Part shown: positions 8,495 through 16,569 of the stretch, piece by piece | Layout: each line of letters opens with the position of its first letter | How positions within the stretch are numbered: the first letter of the stretch is position 1 | Source of the DNA: Gryllotalpicola ginsengisoli DSM 22003 | GTDB taxonomy: Bacteria > Actinomycetota > Actinomycetes > Actinomycetales > Microbacteriaceae | DNA length: 64,000 nt | Assembly (NCBI RefSeq): GCF_000419445.1 | Contig: NZ_AULK01000003.1 | Coordinates: forward strand, 62,001-126,000 | Reading direction: 5' to 3' | Notes under the pieces: model-generated | Told to the model about the DNA's origin: nothing | The model's database searches: none | Seen by the model: the letters and a program-made list of their open reading frames with translations, nothing else | Translations under genes and position numbers: made by a program

Positions 8495-9121
8495 ATGACG
8501 GAGCTCGAACCGGAGCCCGACGCGGCCGCGAGCCTGTTCGGCGAGCGCATCGAACTCGCACGACGATTCACCGCTGCGCTGGCGCAGCACGGCGAGGAGC
8601 GCGGACTGATCGGCCCGCTGGAACCGCCCAGACTGTGGACCCGGCACGTGCTAAACTGCGCGGTCGTCGCGCCGCTGCTGCGTCCGGGTCTGGTCGGCGA
8701 CATCGGTAGCGGGGCGGGTCTGCCGGGACTCGTGCTCGCGATAGCGCGGCCCGACGTACACCTCGTGCTGATCGAGCCGATGGAGCGCCGTGTTGCCTGG
8801 CTGGAGGAGCAGATCCAGGCCCTCGGCCTCGACAACGTCGCGGTGGTGCGCTCGCGCGCGGAGGACGTGCGGCTGGAGCATCCGTTGGATCAAGTGACGG
8901 CCCGCGCGGTGAGCGCACTTCGCAAGCTGATCCCGCTGGCCGCTCCCCTGTTGCGCCCAGGCGGCGAACTGGTTCTCATGAAGGGGGCCGGCGCGCAAGC
9001 CGAGATCGAGGCGGCCGCCAAACAGCTGTCGAAGTACAGAGTGCGGAACGTCGAAGTCCTTGTGCTCGGTGAGGGAGTGCTCAGCGAAGTGACCAGGGTC
9101 ATCCGGGCTACAGTGAAATGA
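8495..9121 (+). CDS. rsmG: 16S rRNA m7G527 methyltransferase RsmG (GidB)
   Basis: RsmG methylates G527 of 16S rRNA with S-adenosylmethionine; loss gives low-level streptomycin resistance in many bacteria. The ATG at 8495, preceded by GGAGGGGAACGG, gives 208 residues. The SAM site GDIGSGAGLPGLVLA lies near residues 68-82 and is followed by LIEPMERRVAWLEE and VTARAVSALRKL. An in-frame ATG upstream at 8282 would lie within jag. The stop overlaps the ATG of a short reading frame that runs up to parA. Confidence 0.95.
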   Translation: MTELEPEPDAAASLFGERIELARRFTAALAQHGEERGLIGPLEPPRLWTRHVLNCAVVAPLLRPGLVGDIGSGAGLPGLVLAIARPDVHLVLIEPMERRVAWLEEQIQALGLDNVAVVRSRAEDVRLEHPLDQVTARAVSALRKLIPLAAPLLRPGGELVLMKGAGAQAEIEAAAKQLSKYRVRNVEVLVLGEGVLSEVTRVIRATVK

Positions 9122-9180
9122 CTGACGCGAAGACGACCGACCACTCGACGCCGACCGCAAGGGATCACCGTTTCACGTGA
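9118..9180 (+). CDS. Short 20-codon leader ORF bridging rsmG and parA
   Basis: An ATG overlapping the rsmG stop (ATGA) opens a 20-residue frame (MTDAKTTDHSTPTARDHRFT) that ends at TGA 9178-9180, inside parS and overlapping the GTG start of parA. It could be a coupling peptide carrying ribosomes from rsmG into parA, or a remnant of a longer parA N-terminus lost by frameshift. Homologous ParA proteins often run through parS as VSRET, which is compatible with the second view. Nothing shows that the peptide has a function of its own. Confidence 0.3.
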   Translation: MTDAKTTDHSTPTARDHRFT

Positions 9181-9184
9181 AACA
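9169..9184. other. parS: parS site 2 (overlapping the parA start)
   Basis: CGTTTCACGTGAAACA contains the full 14-bp parS core. The likely GTG start codon of parA (9177-9179) and the stop of the short upstream ORF (9178-9180) both lie inside it. ParB binding here could feed back on parAB expression; that is inference. Confidence 0.92.
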
Positions 9185-10076
9185 AGCCGACCAGAACAAC
9201 GACGACGCCGTCCAGGCTCCCCCGCTGCTGCGCGAGCTCACCGACATGACGCGACGTCGCATGGCGGCGGAAGCGCAGGTGCTCCCCCTGCCGTCCAAGA
9301 CGCGCATCTTCACCATCTCGAACCAGAAGGGTGGCGTCGGTAAGACGACGACCGTCGTCAATCTGGCGTCTGCGCTGGCGAAGTACGGCGCGCGAGTGCT
9401 CGTCATCGACCTCGACCCGCAGGGCAACGCGTCTACCGCCCTCGGGGTGGAGCACCGCGAAGGCACCCCGAGCGTCTACGACGTGATCGTGGGCGAGACG
9501 CCGATGGAAGACGTCGTGCAGCACAGCCCCGAAGCCGAGGGGTTGTTCTGCATTCCCGCGACGATCGACCTCGCCGGTGCGGAGATCGAGCTGGTATCGA
9601 TGGTGGCGCGGGAACAACGGCTGTCGCGGGCGCTGCAGGAGTACCTCTCGGAGGTCGACTTCGACTACGTGTTCGTGGACTGCCCGCCCTCGCTGGGCCT
9701 GTTGACGATCAACGCATTCGTCGCCGCCACCGAGGTGCTGATCCCGATCCAGTGCGAGTACTACGCGCTGGAGGGTCTGAGCCAGCTGCTCAAGAACATC
9801 CAACTGATCGAGAAGCACCTGAACCCGAAGCTCAAGCTGTCCACCATCATCCTGACCATGTACGACCAGCGCACCAATCTCGCGCACCAGGTCGCCGCCG
9901 ACGTGCGCGAGCACTTCCCGAAGGAGACGCTCGACACGGTCATCCCCCGGTCGGTGCGCATCTCGGAGGCTCCCAGCTACGGTCAGTCCGTCATCACCTA
10001 CGACTACGGGTCGTCGGGGTCGCTCGCCTACCTCGAGGCCGCAGTCGAGATCGCACGAAGAGGAGTACCTCGGTAA
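9177..10076 (+). CDS. parA: Chromosome partitioning ATPase ParA (Soj)
   Basis: ParA is a Walker-type ATPase that forms DNA-bound dimers and moves ParB-parS complexes. The product is 299 residues from the GTG at 9177. After a polar 40-residue N-terminus comes TRIFTISNQKGGVGKTTTVV with the deviant Walker A KGGVGKTT at 51-58, then DLDPQGNAST, DYVFVDCPPSLGLLTINA and the C-terminal VRISEAPSYGQSVITYD. The start codon lies inside parS and no strong Shine-Dalgarno precedes it; the next in-frame ATG at 9246 would remove the polar tail but keep the fold. The stop overlaps parB by one base. Confidence 0.94.
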   Translation: MKQADQNNDDAVQAPPLLRELTDMTRRRMAAEAQVLPLPSKTRIFTISNQKGGVGKTTTVVNLASALAKYGARVLVIDLDPQGNASTALGVEHREGTPSVYDVIVGETPMEDVVQHSPEAEGLFCIPATIDLAGAEIELVSMVAREQRLSRALQEYLSEVDFDYVFVDCPPSLGLLTINAFVAATEVLIPIQCEYYALEGLSQLLKNIQLIEKHLNPKLKLSTIILTMYDQRTNLAHQVAADVREHFPKETLDTVIPRSVRISEAPSYGQSVITYDYGSSGSLAYLEAAVEIARRGVPR

Positions 10077-11038
10077 TGGCAAAGCGCACAGGACTCGGTC
10101 GCGGCATCGGCGCGCTGATTCCGACGTCGACGGAAGGCGCAGCGCGCCCCACGGACGTCTTCTTCTCGACCACGGATGCTGCGGCGCCCGCGACCGCGCA
10201 GCGATCGGGCGACGCATCCGATCTCGTCGCGGTGCCGGGCGCGCGCCTGGCCAACCTCTCCCCCGACGACATCGTGCCCAACGCGGCACAGCCGCGCACC
10301 GAGTTCGATCAGGAGCTGCTGGACGAGTTGATCGCGTCGATCCGCGAGGTCGGCGTGCTCCAGCCCGTCGTCGTGCGCCCGATGAAGGGCGACGAAGGCA
10401 AGTACGAGCTGATCATGGGCGAGCGGCGCCTGCGTGCGACGAAGGCGCTCGGCTTGCCGACCATCCCGGCCGTGGTGAAGGACACCAAGGACGAGGACAT
10501 GCTGCGCGATGCGCTGCTCGAGAACCTGCACCGAGCGCAGCTGAACCCGCTTGAAGAGGCGTCCGCCTACCAGCAGCTGCTGATGGACTTCGGCATCACC
10601 CAGGAGGAGCTCGCCGCGCGGATCGGACGCTCGCGCCCGCAGATCTCGAACACGCTGCGGCTGCTGAAGCTGCCGGCCCCGGTGCAGTCCAAGGTGGCGG
10701 CCGGAGTGCTGTCCGCAGGGCACGCCCGGGCGATCCTTGCGGCCGGGGACCCCGAGTCGATGGCGCGTCTGGCCGACAAGATCGTGAATGAGGATCTGAG
10801 CGTGCGGCAGGCGGAGGCCGTCGTCAGCAAGGCGCCGAAGCCCACGCGCACCAAGCCGACGGCCGGCCGCCACAAGGGGCACCTCGATGAAATCGCCGAG
10901 CGGCTGGGCGACCGGCTGAACACGCGGGTGAAGATCTCGCTCTCGTCGCGTAAGGGGCAGATCACGATCGACTTCGCCACGATCCAGGACCTCAACCGGA
11001 TCCTCGGCGAGCTGGGCGAGCCGGACTACGCCGGCTGA
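10076..11038 (+). CDS. parB: Chromosome partitioning CTPase/DNA-binding protein ParB
   Basis: ParB binds parS, hydrolyses CTP and spreads as a sliding clamp. The 320-residue product opens with the ParA-stimulating peptide MAKRTGLGRGIGALIP. The CTPase motifs NAAQPRTEFDQELLDELIAS and GERRLRATKALG follow, then the helix-turn-helix GITQEELAARIGRSRPQISN, and a C-terminal dimerisation part. The ATG shares a base with the parA stop (TAATG), preceded by AGGAG. Three full parS sites in the surrounding 2.6 kb are its targets. Confidence 0.96.
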   Translation: MAKRTGLGRGIGALIPTSTEGAARPTDVFFSTTDAAAPATAQRSGDASDLVAVPGARLANLSPDDIVPNAAQPRTEFDQELLDELIASIREVGVLQPVVVRPMKGDEGKYELIMGERRLRATKALGLPTIPAVVKDTKDEDMLRDALLENLHRAQLNPLEEASAYQQLLMDFGITQEELAARIGRSRPQISNTLRLLKLPAPVQSKVAAGVLSAGHARAILAAGDPESMARLADKIVNEDLSVRQAEAVVSKAPKPTRTKPTAGRHKGHLDEIAERLGDRLNTRVKISLSSRKGQITIDFATIQDLNRILGELGEPDYAG

Positions 11039-11043
11039 GCCTC

Positions 11044-11059
11044 CGTTTCACGTGAAACG
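11044..11059. other. parS: parS site 3 (downstream of parB)
   Basis: CGTTTCACGTGAAACG is a perfect 16-bp palindrome containing the parS core. It lies in the 30-bp gap between the convergent parB and ddl genes. Confidence 0.9.
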
Positions 11060-11068
11060 GCCCAGGAT

Positions 11069-12049
11069 TCAGCTGTGGCCGAGCAGCGCGGCGTCGAAGT
11101 CGCGGATCGCCAGCTGTGCGAGGCCGACGTACACGGCGCCGAGGTCGAAGCCCGCGGCCTGGATGGCGAGGGGGACGAGCGAGGTCTCGGTGAGCCCTGG
11201 AAGCACGTTGGCCTCGAGGAACCAGGGTGTTCCGTCGGCGTCGACGATCAGGTCGACCCGCGAGATGTGGCGAAGCCCGAGCGCGTTGTGGGCGTCGACC
11301 GCCGCCTGCGCAGCAGTGGCGGCAACCTCGGGTGCCAGGCGGGCGGGCGTGAAGAAGTGCGTCTCCCCCGCGTTGTAACGCGCTTCGAACGAATACACGC
11401 CGTGGTTCGGAGAGATTTCGACGGCCGGAAGCGCCTGGGGTCCGTCTCCTGTGTCGAGCACCGTGATGGCTATCTCGGTGCCGACGACCTTGCGTTCGAG
11501 CAGGGCGACATCCGCGTAGGTGTAGGCGGTGACCATCGCACGAGGCAGCTCGGCGTCGTCGTCGACCAGTGTCACACCCTGCGCCGACCCGCCCTGGGAC
11601 GGTTTGACGACGAGAGGCGAGCCGAGATGGTCGCGCAGGGTGCCGAGAACGGCGCTCGCACCGAGCTCACGGAAGGTCTCGCGAGGCAGGGTGACCGACG
11701 TCGGCGTCCGCACGCCGGTTCGCGACACGACCGTCTTCGCGATGGGTTTCAGCCATGCCAGCCGGGCGGGTTCGGGGCGCGCGCCCACGTACGGGACGCC
11801 GGCCGCCTCGAGCAGCGCGCGCAGGGCGCCGTTCTCTCCGCTGGCGCCGTGGAGTGCGGGCCAGACGACGTCAGGGCGTTCGGCCTCCAGGTAGCCGAGC
11901 AACGAAGCATCCGGTTCGCGCATGACGACACGGTGCCCATGCGCCTGCACGGCGTCAGCGACGCGGCGGCCCGAGCGCAGCGAGACGTCGCGCTCGTGAG
12001 AGATGCCTCCTGCCAGCACCAATACATTGAGGCGGTTGAAATCACTCAT
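11069..12049 (-). CDS. ddl: D-alanine--D-alanine ligase
   Basis: Ddl makes the D-Ala-D-Ala dipeptide of peptidoglycan from two D-Ala and ATP. The 326-residue ATP-grasp protein shows the N-terminal LVLAGGISHERDVSLRSGR motif, WPALHGASGENG, the ATP-binding LVVKPSQGGSAQGVTLV loop, and the catalytic RVDLIVDADGTPWFLEANV then LPGLTETSLVP segment with metal-binding Glu and Asn. It is convergent with parB and lies 25 bp downstream of an aminotransferase in the same direction, so the two may share a transcript. A second ddl elsewhere in the genome cannot be excluded. Confidence 0.9.
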   Translation of the reverse strand: MSDFNRLNVLVLAGGISHERDVSLRSGRRVADAVQAHGHRVVMREPDASLLGYLEAERPDVVWPALHGASGENGALRALLEAAGVPYVGARPEPARLAWLKPIAKTVVSRTGVRTPTSVTLPRETFRELGASAVLGTLRDHLGSPLVVKPSQGGSAQGVTLVDDDAELPRAMVTAYTYADVALLERKVVGTEIAITVLDTGDGPQALPAVEISPNHGVYSFEARYNAGETHFFTPARLAPEVAATAAQAAVDAHNALGLRHISRVDLIVDADGTPWFLEANVLPGLTETSLVPLAIQAAGFDLGAVYVGLAQLAIRDFDAALLGHS

Positions 12050-12074
12050 GATCAGGGAGTTCCTTTCATGCCGC

Positions 12075-13400
12075 TCAACGCATATCCGACGGCGGGTAGC
12101 TCACGCCGTCGGTGCGCGTCGGCGCGAACTCGCCGGTTCCGGCGAAGGTTTCGAGCAGATCCAGCTCCCCGTTCACAACGTTGGCGAGTCGGCGGATGCC
12201 GATCCGGATCTGATCGGGAGTCGGGTAGCAGAAGGAGAGGCGGATGTTGTGGCGTCCGCCGCCGTCCGCATAGAACGCGGTGCCGGGCGTGTACGCCACC
12301 AGCTCCTTGACCGCACGGGGCAGCATCGCTTTGGAGTCGAGAGCGGGCGGAAGCGTCAGCCAGACATAGAAGCCGCCGTTCGGATTCGTCCACGAGAGCT
12401 CGGGCAGGTGCTCGGCCAGCGCGGCGAGCATCGCCTCCTTGCGCTCCCGGTACACACCGCGGAAGATGTCGATCTGCCCACGCCAGTCGGCCTTCGAAAG
12501 GTACTCGGAGACGACGAGCTGGGTGAAGGAGGACGGAGAGAGCACTGCTGCTTCGTTGGCGAGGATGAGTTTCTCGCGGATGGCGTGCGGGGCGAGGGCC
12601 CAGCCGAGGCGGAATCCGGGCGCCAGCGTCTTGGAGAAGGTGCCGAGGTAGACGACGCCCTCATCCTCGATCGATCGCATCGCAGCGGGTGGGCGATCGC
12701 CGAAATAGAGCAGTCCGTACGGGTTGTCCTCGAGCACGAGGATCCCCTCGGCGGCGCAGATCTCGAGGATCTCGAGGCGGCGCTCCCAGCTGAGCGTCAC
12801 CCCGGCCGGGTTGTGGAACGTGGGGATGGTGTACAGGAACTTGATCCGGCGCCCGGCGGCCTTGAGGCGGGCGATGTGCTCACGCAGGGCGCCGGGAAGC
12901 AGGCCGTGCTCGTCCATCGGCACGTGGTCGACCTCGGCCTGGTACGAGCGGAAGATGACCATCGCGGTGACGTAGCTGGGCCCCTCTGCGATCACGACGT
13001 CGCCGGGGTCGAGGAAGAGCTTGCTGAACAGCTCGAGGGCGTGCTGCGAACCCGTGGTCACGACCACGTCGTCGGCGGAGCCGCTGATGCCCTCCAGCGC
13101 CATGACCTCGAGGATCTGCTCACGCAGGCGGGGCACGCCCTGACCGGAGCCGTACTGCAGGGCCGTGGGGCCCTCATCCGCCATGACCTTCTGCATCGCC
13201 CCGGTCACCAGCTCCTGCGGCAATGCCGACACGTAGGGCATGCCGCCGGCGAGGGAGACGACCTCGGGGCGTGACGCGACGGCGAAGAGAGCTCGGACCT
13301 CGCTGGCGGCCAGCCCAGCGGTGCGGGCGGCGTAGGAGTCGTACCAGGGATCCAGGTTGTTGCCCCGCGCGGGCAGGCTCTGCGTCACGTGTTCGTCCAA
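12075..13400 (-). CDS. PLP-dependent aminotransferase, class I/II (LysN/aminoadipate-type)
   Basis: This 441-residue fold-type I aminotransferase resembles 2-aminoadipate and MocR-type transaminases. Visible motifs are VVSLAGGMP near residue 48, YGSGQGVPRLREQI, TTGSQHALELFSK, YTIPTFHNPAGVTLS, VLEDNPYGLLYF and the PLP-lysine segment GTFSKTLAPGFRLGW. There is no N-terminal GntR helix-turn-helix, so it is an enzyme rather than a MocR regulator. The substrate cannot be read from the sequence. The TTG at 13400 is used; a GTG at 13388 is possible. It may be cotranscribed with ddl. Confidence 0.85.
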   Translation of the reverse strand: MDEHVTQSLPARGNNLDPWYDSYAARTAGLAASEVRALFAVASRPEVVSLAGGMPYVSALPQELVTGAMQKVMADEGPTALQYGSGQGVPRLREQILEVMALEGISGSADDVVVTTGSQHALELFSKLFLDPGDVVIAEGPSYVTAMVIFRSYQAEVDHVPMDEHGLLPGALREHIARLKAAGRRIKFLYTIPTFHNPAGVTLSWERRLEILEICAAEGILVLEDNPYGLLYFGDRPPAAMRSIEDEGVVYLGTFSKTLAPGFRLGWALAPHAIREKLILANEAAVLSPSSFTQLVVSEYLSKADWRGQIDIFRGVYRERKEAMLAALAEHLPELSWTNPNGGFYVWLTLPPALDSKAMLPRAVKELVAYTPGTAFYADGGGRHNIRLSFCYPTPDQIRIGIRRLANVVNGELDLLETFAGTGEFAPTRTDGVSYPPSDMR

Positions 13401-13440
13401 TCTCGACGGTTCGTCAATCGTAACGGGCGGCTTAACGGCG

Positions 13441-13472
13441 GAAGGCCCCGTTTCGCATGAAACGGGGCCTTC
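13441..13472 (-). terminator. Strong hairpin downstream of trxA
   Basis: GAAGGCCCCGTTTC and GAAACGGGGCCTTC form a perfect 14-bp stem with a GCAT loop between trxA and the aminotransferase gene. It probably ends trxB-trxA transcription. Its centre, GTTTC-GCAT-GAAAC, resembles parS but has the wrong core. Confidence 0.7.
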
Positions 13473-13481
13473 CGAAAGTAG

Positions 13482-13560
13482 AGGGACCGCCCTTCGAGAC
13501 GCGCTGCGCGCTCCTCAGGGACCGCCCTTCGAGACGCGCTGCGCGCTCCTCAGGGACCGG
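13482..13560. repeat. Tandem 35-bp repeat, 2.25 copies
   Basis: A 35-bp unit runs 13482-13516, is repeated exactly at 13517-13551, and a third copy starts and stops at 13560. Each unit contains CCTTCGAGACGCGCTGCGCG, itself partly palindromic (GCGCTGCGCGC). It lies directly after the trxA stop. Similar CCTTCGAGAC-containing repeats are, to my knowledge, dispersed in other Microbacteriaceae; this is the only copy array seen in the window. Confidence 0.85.
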
Positions 13561-13565
13561 GCGAC

Positions 13566-13892
13566 CTACGCGAGGAACTCGGCGAGGTCGTGCTCGAGCG
13601 CCGGCTTCGGCTTGGCACCGATGACGGTCTTCTTGACCTCACCGCCCTGGTACACCTTCATCGCCGGAATCGACGTGATCTGGTACTTCGCCGCGGTCGC
13701 CGGGTTCTCGTCGACGTTCAGCTTCACGATCTCGATCTTGTCGGCGTGCTCGGTCGCGATCTGGTCGAGGATCGGCGCCACCGCGCGACACGGGCCGCAC
13801 CACTCGGCCCAGAAGTCGACGAGGATCGTCTTGTCGGAGTTGAGGACGTCGGCCTCGAACGAGGCGTCGGTCACGGCCTTGGCTGCGGACAT
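13566..13892 (-). CDS. trxA: Thioredoxin
   Basis: This 108-residue thioredoxin is a cytoplasmic disulphide reductase. It has the active-site motif WCGPC (Cys32 and Cys35) within VDFWAEWCGPCRAVAP and the cis-proline segment ITSIPAMKVYQGGE. The ATG is preceded by AAGGAGAG. It lies 31 bp downstream of trxB in the same direction, so reductase and thioredoxin form an operon. Its transcript probably ends at the hairpin at 13441-13472. Confidence 0.96.
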   Translation of the reverse strand: MSAAKAVTDASFEADVLNSDKTILVDFWAEWCGPCRAVAPILDQIATEHADKIEIVKLNVDENPATAAKYQITSIPAMKVYQGGEVKKTVIGAKPKPALEHDLAEFLA

Positions 13893-13923
13893 ATTCTTAC
13901 TCTCCTTATGAGGGGCTGATGCG

Positions 13924-14892
13924 CTAGTTGGCGGCCTGCAGGGCCGCCGCGGTGACGGATACCTGGGCCTGGTCCAACGCGGCGAGGTAGTGCTCGGCGT
14001 CGAGGGCGGCGACGGTGCCGGACGCAGCGGCGGTGACCGCCTGCCGGTAGGTGGGGTCGATCACGTCGCCGGCGGCGAAAACGCCCGGCACGCTGGTCTT
14101 CGAGCTGCGCCCCTCGACCTTGATCGTGCCGAACTCGGTGAGCTCGAGCTGACCGTGGAACAGATGGACGCGCGGCTCGTTGCCGATGGCGATGAACAGT
14201 CCGTCGAGGTCGAGGTGACTCTCCGAGCCATCCGTCGTGTCACGCAGCGTGACGCCGGTGACGGCCTCGGTGCCGGAGATGCCGACCACCTCCTTGTTCC
14301 ACGCGAACTCGATCTTGTCGTTGCTGAACGCGCGCTCCTGCATGATCTTGGAGGCCCGCAGCGTGTCCTTGCGGTGGATGACGGTGACCTTGTCGGCGAA
14401 CTTGGTGAGGAAGGTCGCCTCCTCCATGGCGGAGTCCCCGCCGCCGACGACCGCGATGTTCTTCTGGCGGAAGAAAAAGCCGTCGCAGGTGGCACACCAG
14501 GACACGCCGTGTCCGGAGAGGCGGTCTTCGTCGGGAAGGCCCAGGCGCCGGTACGCGGAGCCGGTGGCGATGATGACGGTGCGGCTCTCGAAGGTCTCGC
14601 CCGAGCCGGTCACGACGCGCTTCACGGGACCCTCGAGCTCGACCGCGACGACGTCGTCGAGCAGCACCTCGGTGCCGAAGCGCTCGGCCTGCTGCTGCAT
14701 CTTCACCATCAGGTCGGGGCCCATCACGCCCTCGGGGAAGCCCGGGAAGTTCTCGACCTCCGTCGTGTTCATCAGCTCGCCGCCGGCCTCGACCGACGAG
14801 GCGATCACCAGGGGCTTCAACTGGGCGCGCGCCGCGTAGATGGCTGCGGTCCACCCGGCGGGGCCGGACCCGATGATGACGACGTCACGCAC
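13924..14892 (-). CDS. trxB: Thioredoxin-disulfide reductase
   Basis: TrxB passes electrons from NADPH through FAD to thioredoxin. The 322-residue protein has the FAD-binding GSGPAGWTAAIYAARA at residues 8-23, the redox-active CATC motif (Cys133 and Cys136 in SWCATCDGFFF), the NADPH-binding VVGGGDSAMEEA and the C-terminal FAD motif GVFAAGDVIDPTYRQA. It starts at GTG 14892 with GGAGCAAC upstream. A TAGGAT element near 14953-14958 (minus strand) could be its -10 box. It is cotranscribed with trxA. Confidence 0.96.
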   Translation of the reverse strand: MRDVVIIGSGPAGWTAAIYAARAQLKPLVIASSVEAGGELMNTTEVENFPGFPEGVMGPDLMVKMQQQAERFGTEVLLDDVVAVELEGPVKRVVTGSGETFESRTVIIATGSAYRRLGLPDEDRLSGHGVSWCATCDGFFFRQKNIAVVGGGDSAMEEATFLTKFADKVTVIHRKDTLRASKIMQERAFSNDKIEFAWNKEVVGISGTEAVTGVTLRDTTDGSESHLDLDGLFIAIGNEPRVHLFHGQLELTEFGTIKVEGRSSKTSVPGVFAAGDVIDPTYRQAVTAAASGTVAALDAEHYLAALDQAQVSVTAAALQAAN

Positions 14893-14964
14893 GTGTTGCT
14901 CCTTGGAAGACTTTCGCCCGCGCGAGGGCAGGCGTCAGAGGGGTAGAACACATCCTAGGCAGAA

Positions 14965-16569
14965 CTATTCCGTGACCCGGGAGCGGCCGAGGCGAGCCCG
15001 GGCGATCGCCCAGACATCCGCCAATTCAGGTGTGCGCAACGCGCGCAAGATGGCGATATACACGGCCAGCATGATGAGGCCCGCCACCGCCATGGAGACG
15101 ATGGCGGTCAGCGGGGTGGCCACGGTGAACCGGCCGCCGTCGATCAGGCTGAGCAGCAGCATGACGACGACGCCGACGGCGAAGGAGATCAGCGCGGCGA
15201 TGAAGCTGCGCACGAGGGTCTGCACGATGTTGCGGATGTCGAGACCGCGCAGCCGGCGACGCAGGAAGTACATCGCCAGCGACGCCTGCACGGAGCCGGC
15301 GATGGAAACGGTGACGGCGATCGCGGCCACGCGCACGTCGAGGGGAAGGCGCAGGCAGATCAGCAGCCCGATCACGACGAGCGACGACTGCACCAGCGTG
15401 TAGAAGAACGGCGACCTGGTGTCGCCCAGGGAGTACAGGGCGCGCAGGGTCACGAATCCAACGACCGAGGGCACGAGTCCGAGGAGGAAGCCGATGAGCA
15501 CCACCCCGTAGGCGAACCAGTCGGCGGTGAACACGCGTGAGAACGAGAAGGCGGTGAGGATGAGCACGGCCGAGCAGAACGTGATGAGCAGCACGTTCGA
15601 CCGGACGGCGGCCGAGTAGTCGGCCTTGAACGCGTCGTACCGGGCGTCGCGTGCATCCTCGGCCATGCGCGTGAAGTACGCGGTCACGATGGACACGGCG
15701 ATGATCGAGTACGGCAGCATGAAGATGAGCCAGGTCGTGCTCAAGGCCTGCGAGCCGGCCCGGTGCGCGCCGGAAGCCGAGTTCGCGACGAAGGTCTCGA
15801 ACGCGCCGGCGAGCTGCGTGCACACGAGCATGGCGAAGGTCCACCCGGCGGCCCTGCCGACATCGCGCAACTGCATGCCGCGCCAGCGGAAGTCGAGGCG
15901 GAAGCTGAGCCCGACACGGCGCCAGGCGAGGAACAGGATGAGCGCCTGCGCGGCGATGCCTATCGTGGCGCCGCCGGCGAGGATGAAGATCTTGAGCGGC
16001 GGCCAGGCGCTGGTGTCGCCGACCGTGTGCGGGCCGTAGGCCCACATGAAGACCGCGAGCGAGGCGATCGACACGATGTTGTTGAGCACCGGCGACCAGG
16101 TGAACGGCCCGAACGACTTGCGCGCGTTCAAGACCTCGCCCAGCAGGGAGTAGAGGCCGTAGAAGAACACCTGCGGCATCGACCAGTACGCGAACGCGAT
16201 CGCGAGCTGCGTCTCGGGGCCGCGGATGCCGAAGATGTACATGAACTGCGGCGCAAGCAAGGTCGCGATGACGGTGAGGAACGCGAAGACGCAGATGCCC
16301 AGCGTGACGAGCTTGTTGATGTAGGCGCGCCCGCCGTCGCTGTGCTTGGCCGCCCGCACCAGCTGCGGGATCAGCACGGCGTTGAGGATGCCCTGGCTGA
16401 TGATGGCGTAGACCGTGTTGGGCGCGCTGTTGGCCGTGTTGAACGCATCGGTCACGAACCCGGTGGCGCCGATCGCCTGCACGAGCAGCCACTGTCGGCC
16501 GAAGCCCAGGGCGCGCGAGACGATGGTTCCGGAGGCGAGGAAGGCGGTGGCCCGGCCGATGCTAGCCAT
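14965..16569 (-). CDS. murJ: Lipid II flippase MurJ (MviN family)
   Basis: MurJ flips lipid II across the membrane for peptidoglycan synthesis. The 534-residue polytopic protein has about 14 hydrophobic helices and the MATE-like start ATAFLASGTIVSRALGFGR seen in MviN proteins. Unlike mycobacterial MviN it ends shortly after the membrane domain and has no pseudokinase or periplasmic extension. Its start overlaps the end of the DUF6049 gene by 8 bp, so the two are translationally linked. This pairing is usual in actinobacteria. Confidence 0.92.
   Translation of the reverse strand: MASIGRATAFLASGTIVSRALGFGRQWLLVQAIGATGFVTDAFNTANSAPNTVYAIISQGILNAVLIPQLVRAAKHSDGGRAYINKLVTLGICVFAFLTVIATLLAPQFMYIFGIRGPETQLAIAFAYWSMPQVFFYGLYSLLGEVLNARKSFGPFTWSPVLNNIVSIASLAVFMWAYGPHTVGDTSAWPPLKIFILAGGATIGIAAQALILFLAWRRVGLSFRLDFRWRGMQLRDVGRAAGWTFAMLVCTQLAGAFETFVANSASGAHRAGSQALSTTWLIFMLPYSIIAVSIVTAYFTRMAEDARDARYDAFKADYSAAVRSNVLLITFCSAVLILTAFSFSRVFTADWFAYGVVLIGFLLGLVPSVVGFVTLRALYSLGDTRSPFFYTLVQSSLVVIGLLICLRLPLDVRVAAIAVTVSIAGSVQASLAMYFLRRRLRGLDIRNIVQTLVRSFIAALISFAVGVVVMLLLSLIDGGRFTVATPLTAIVSMAVAGLIMLAVYIAILRALRTPELADVWAIARARLGRSRVTE

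Noticed and set aside
13441-13472. GTTTCGCATGAAAC palindrome as a fourth parS
   Set aside because: The central four bases are GCAT instead of ACGT, and the palindrome extends into a 14-bp GC-rich stem, which is better explained as a terminator.
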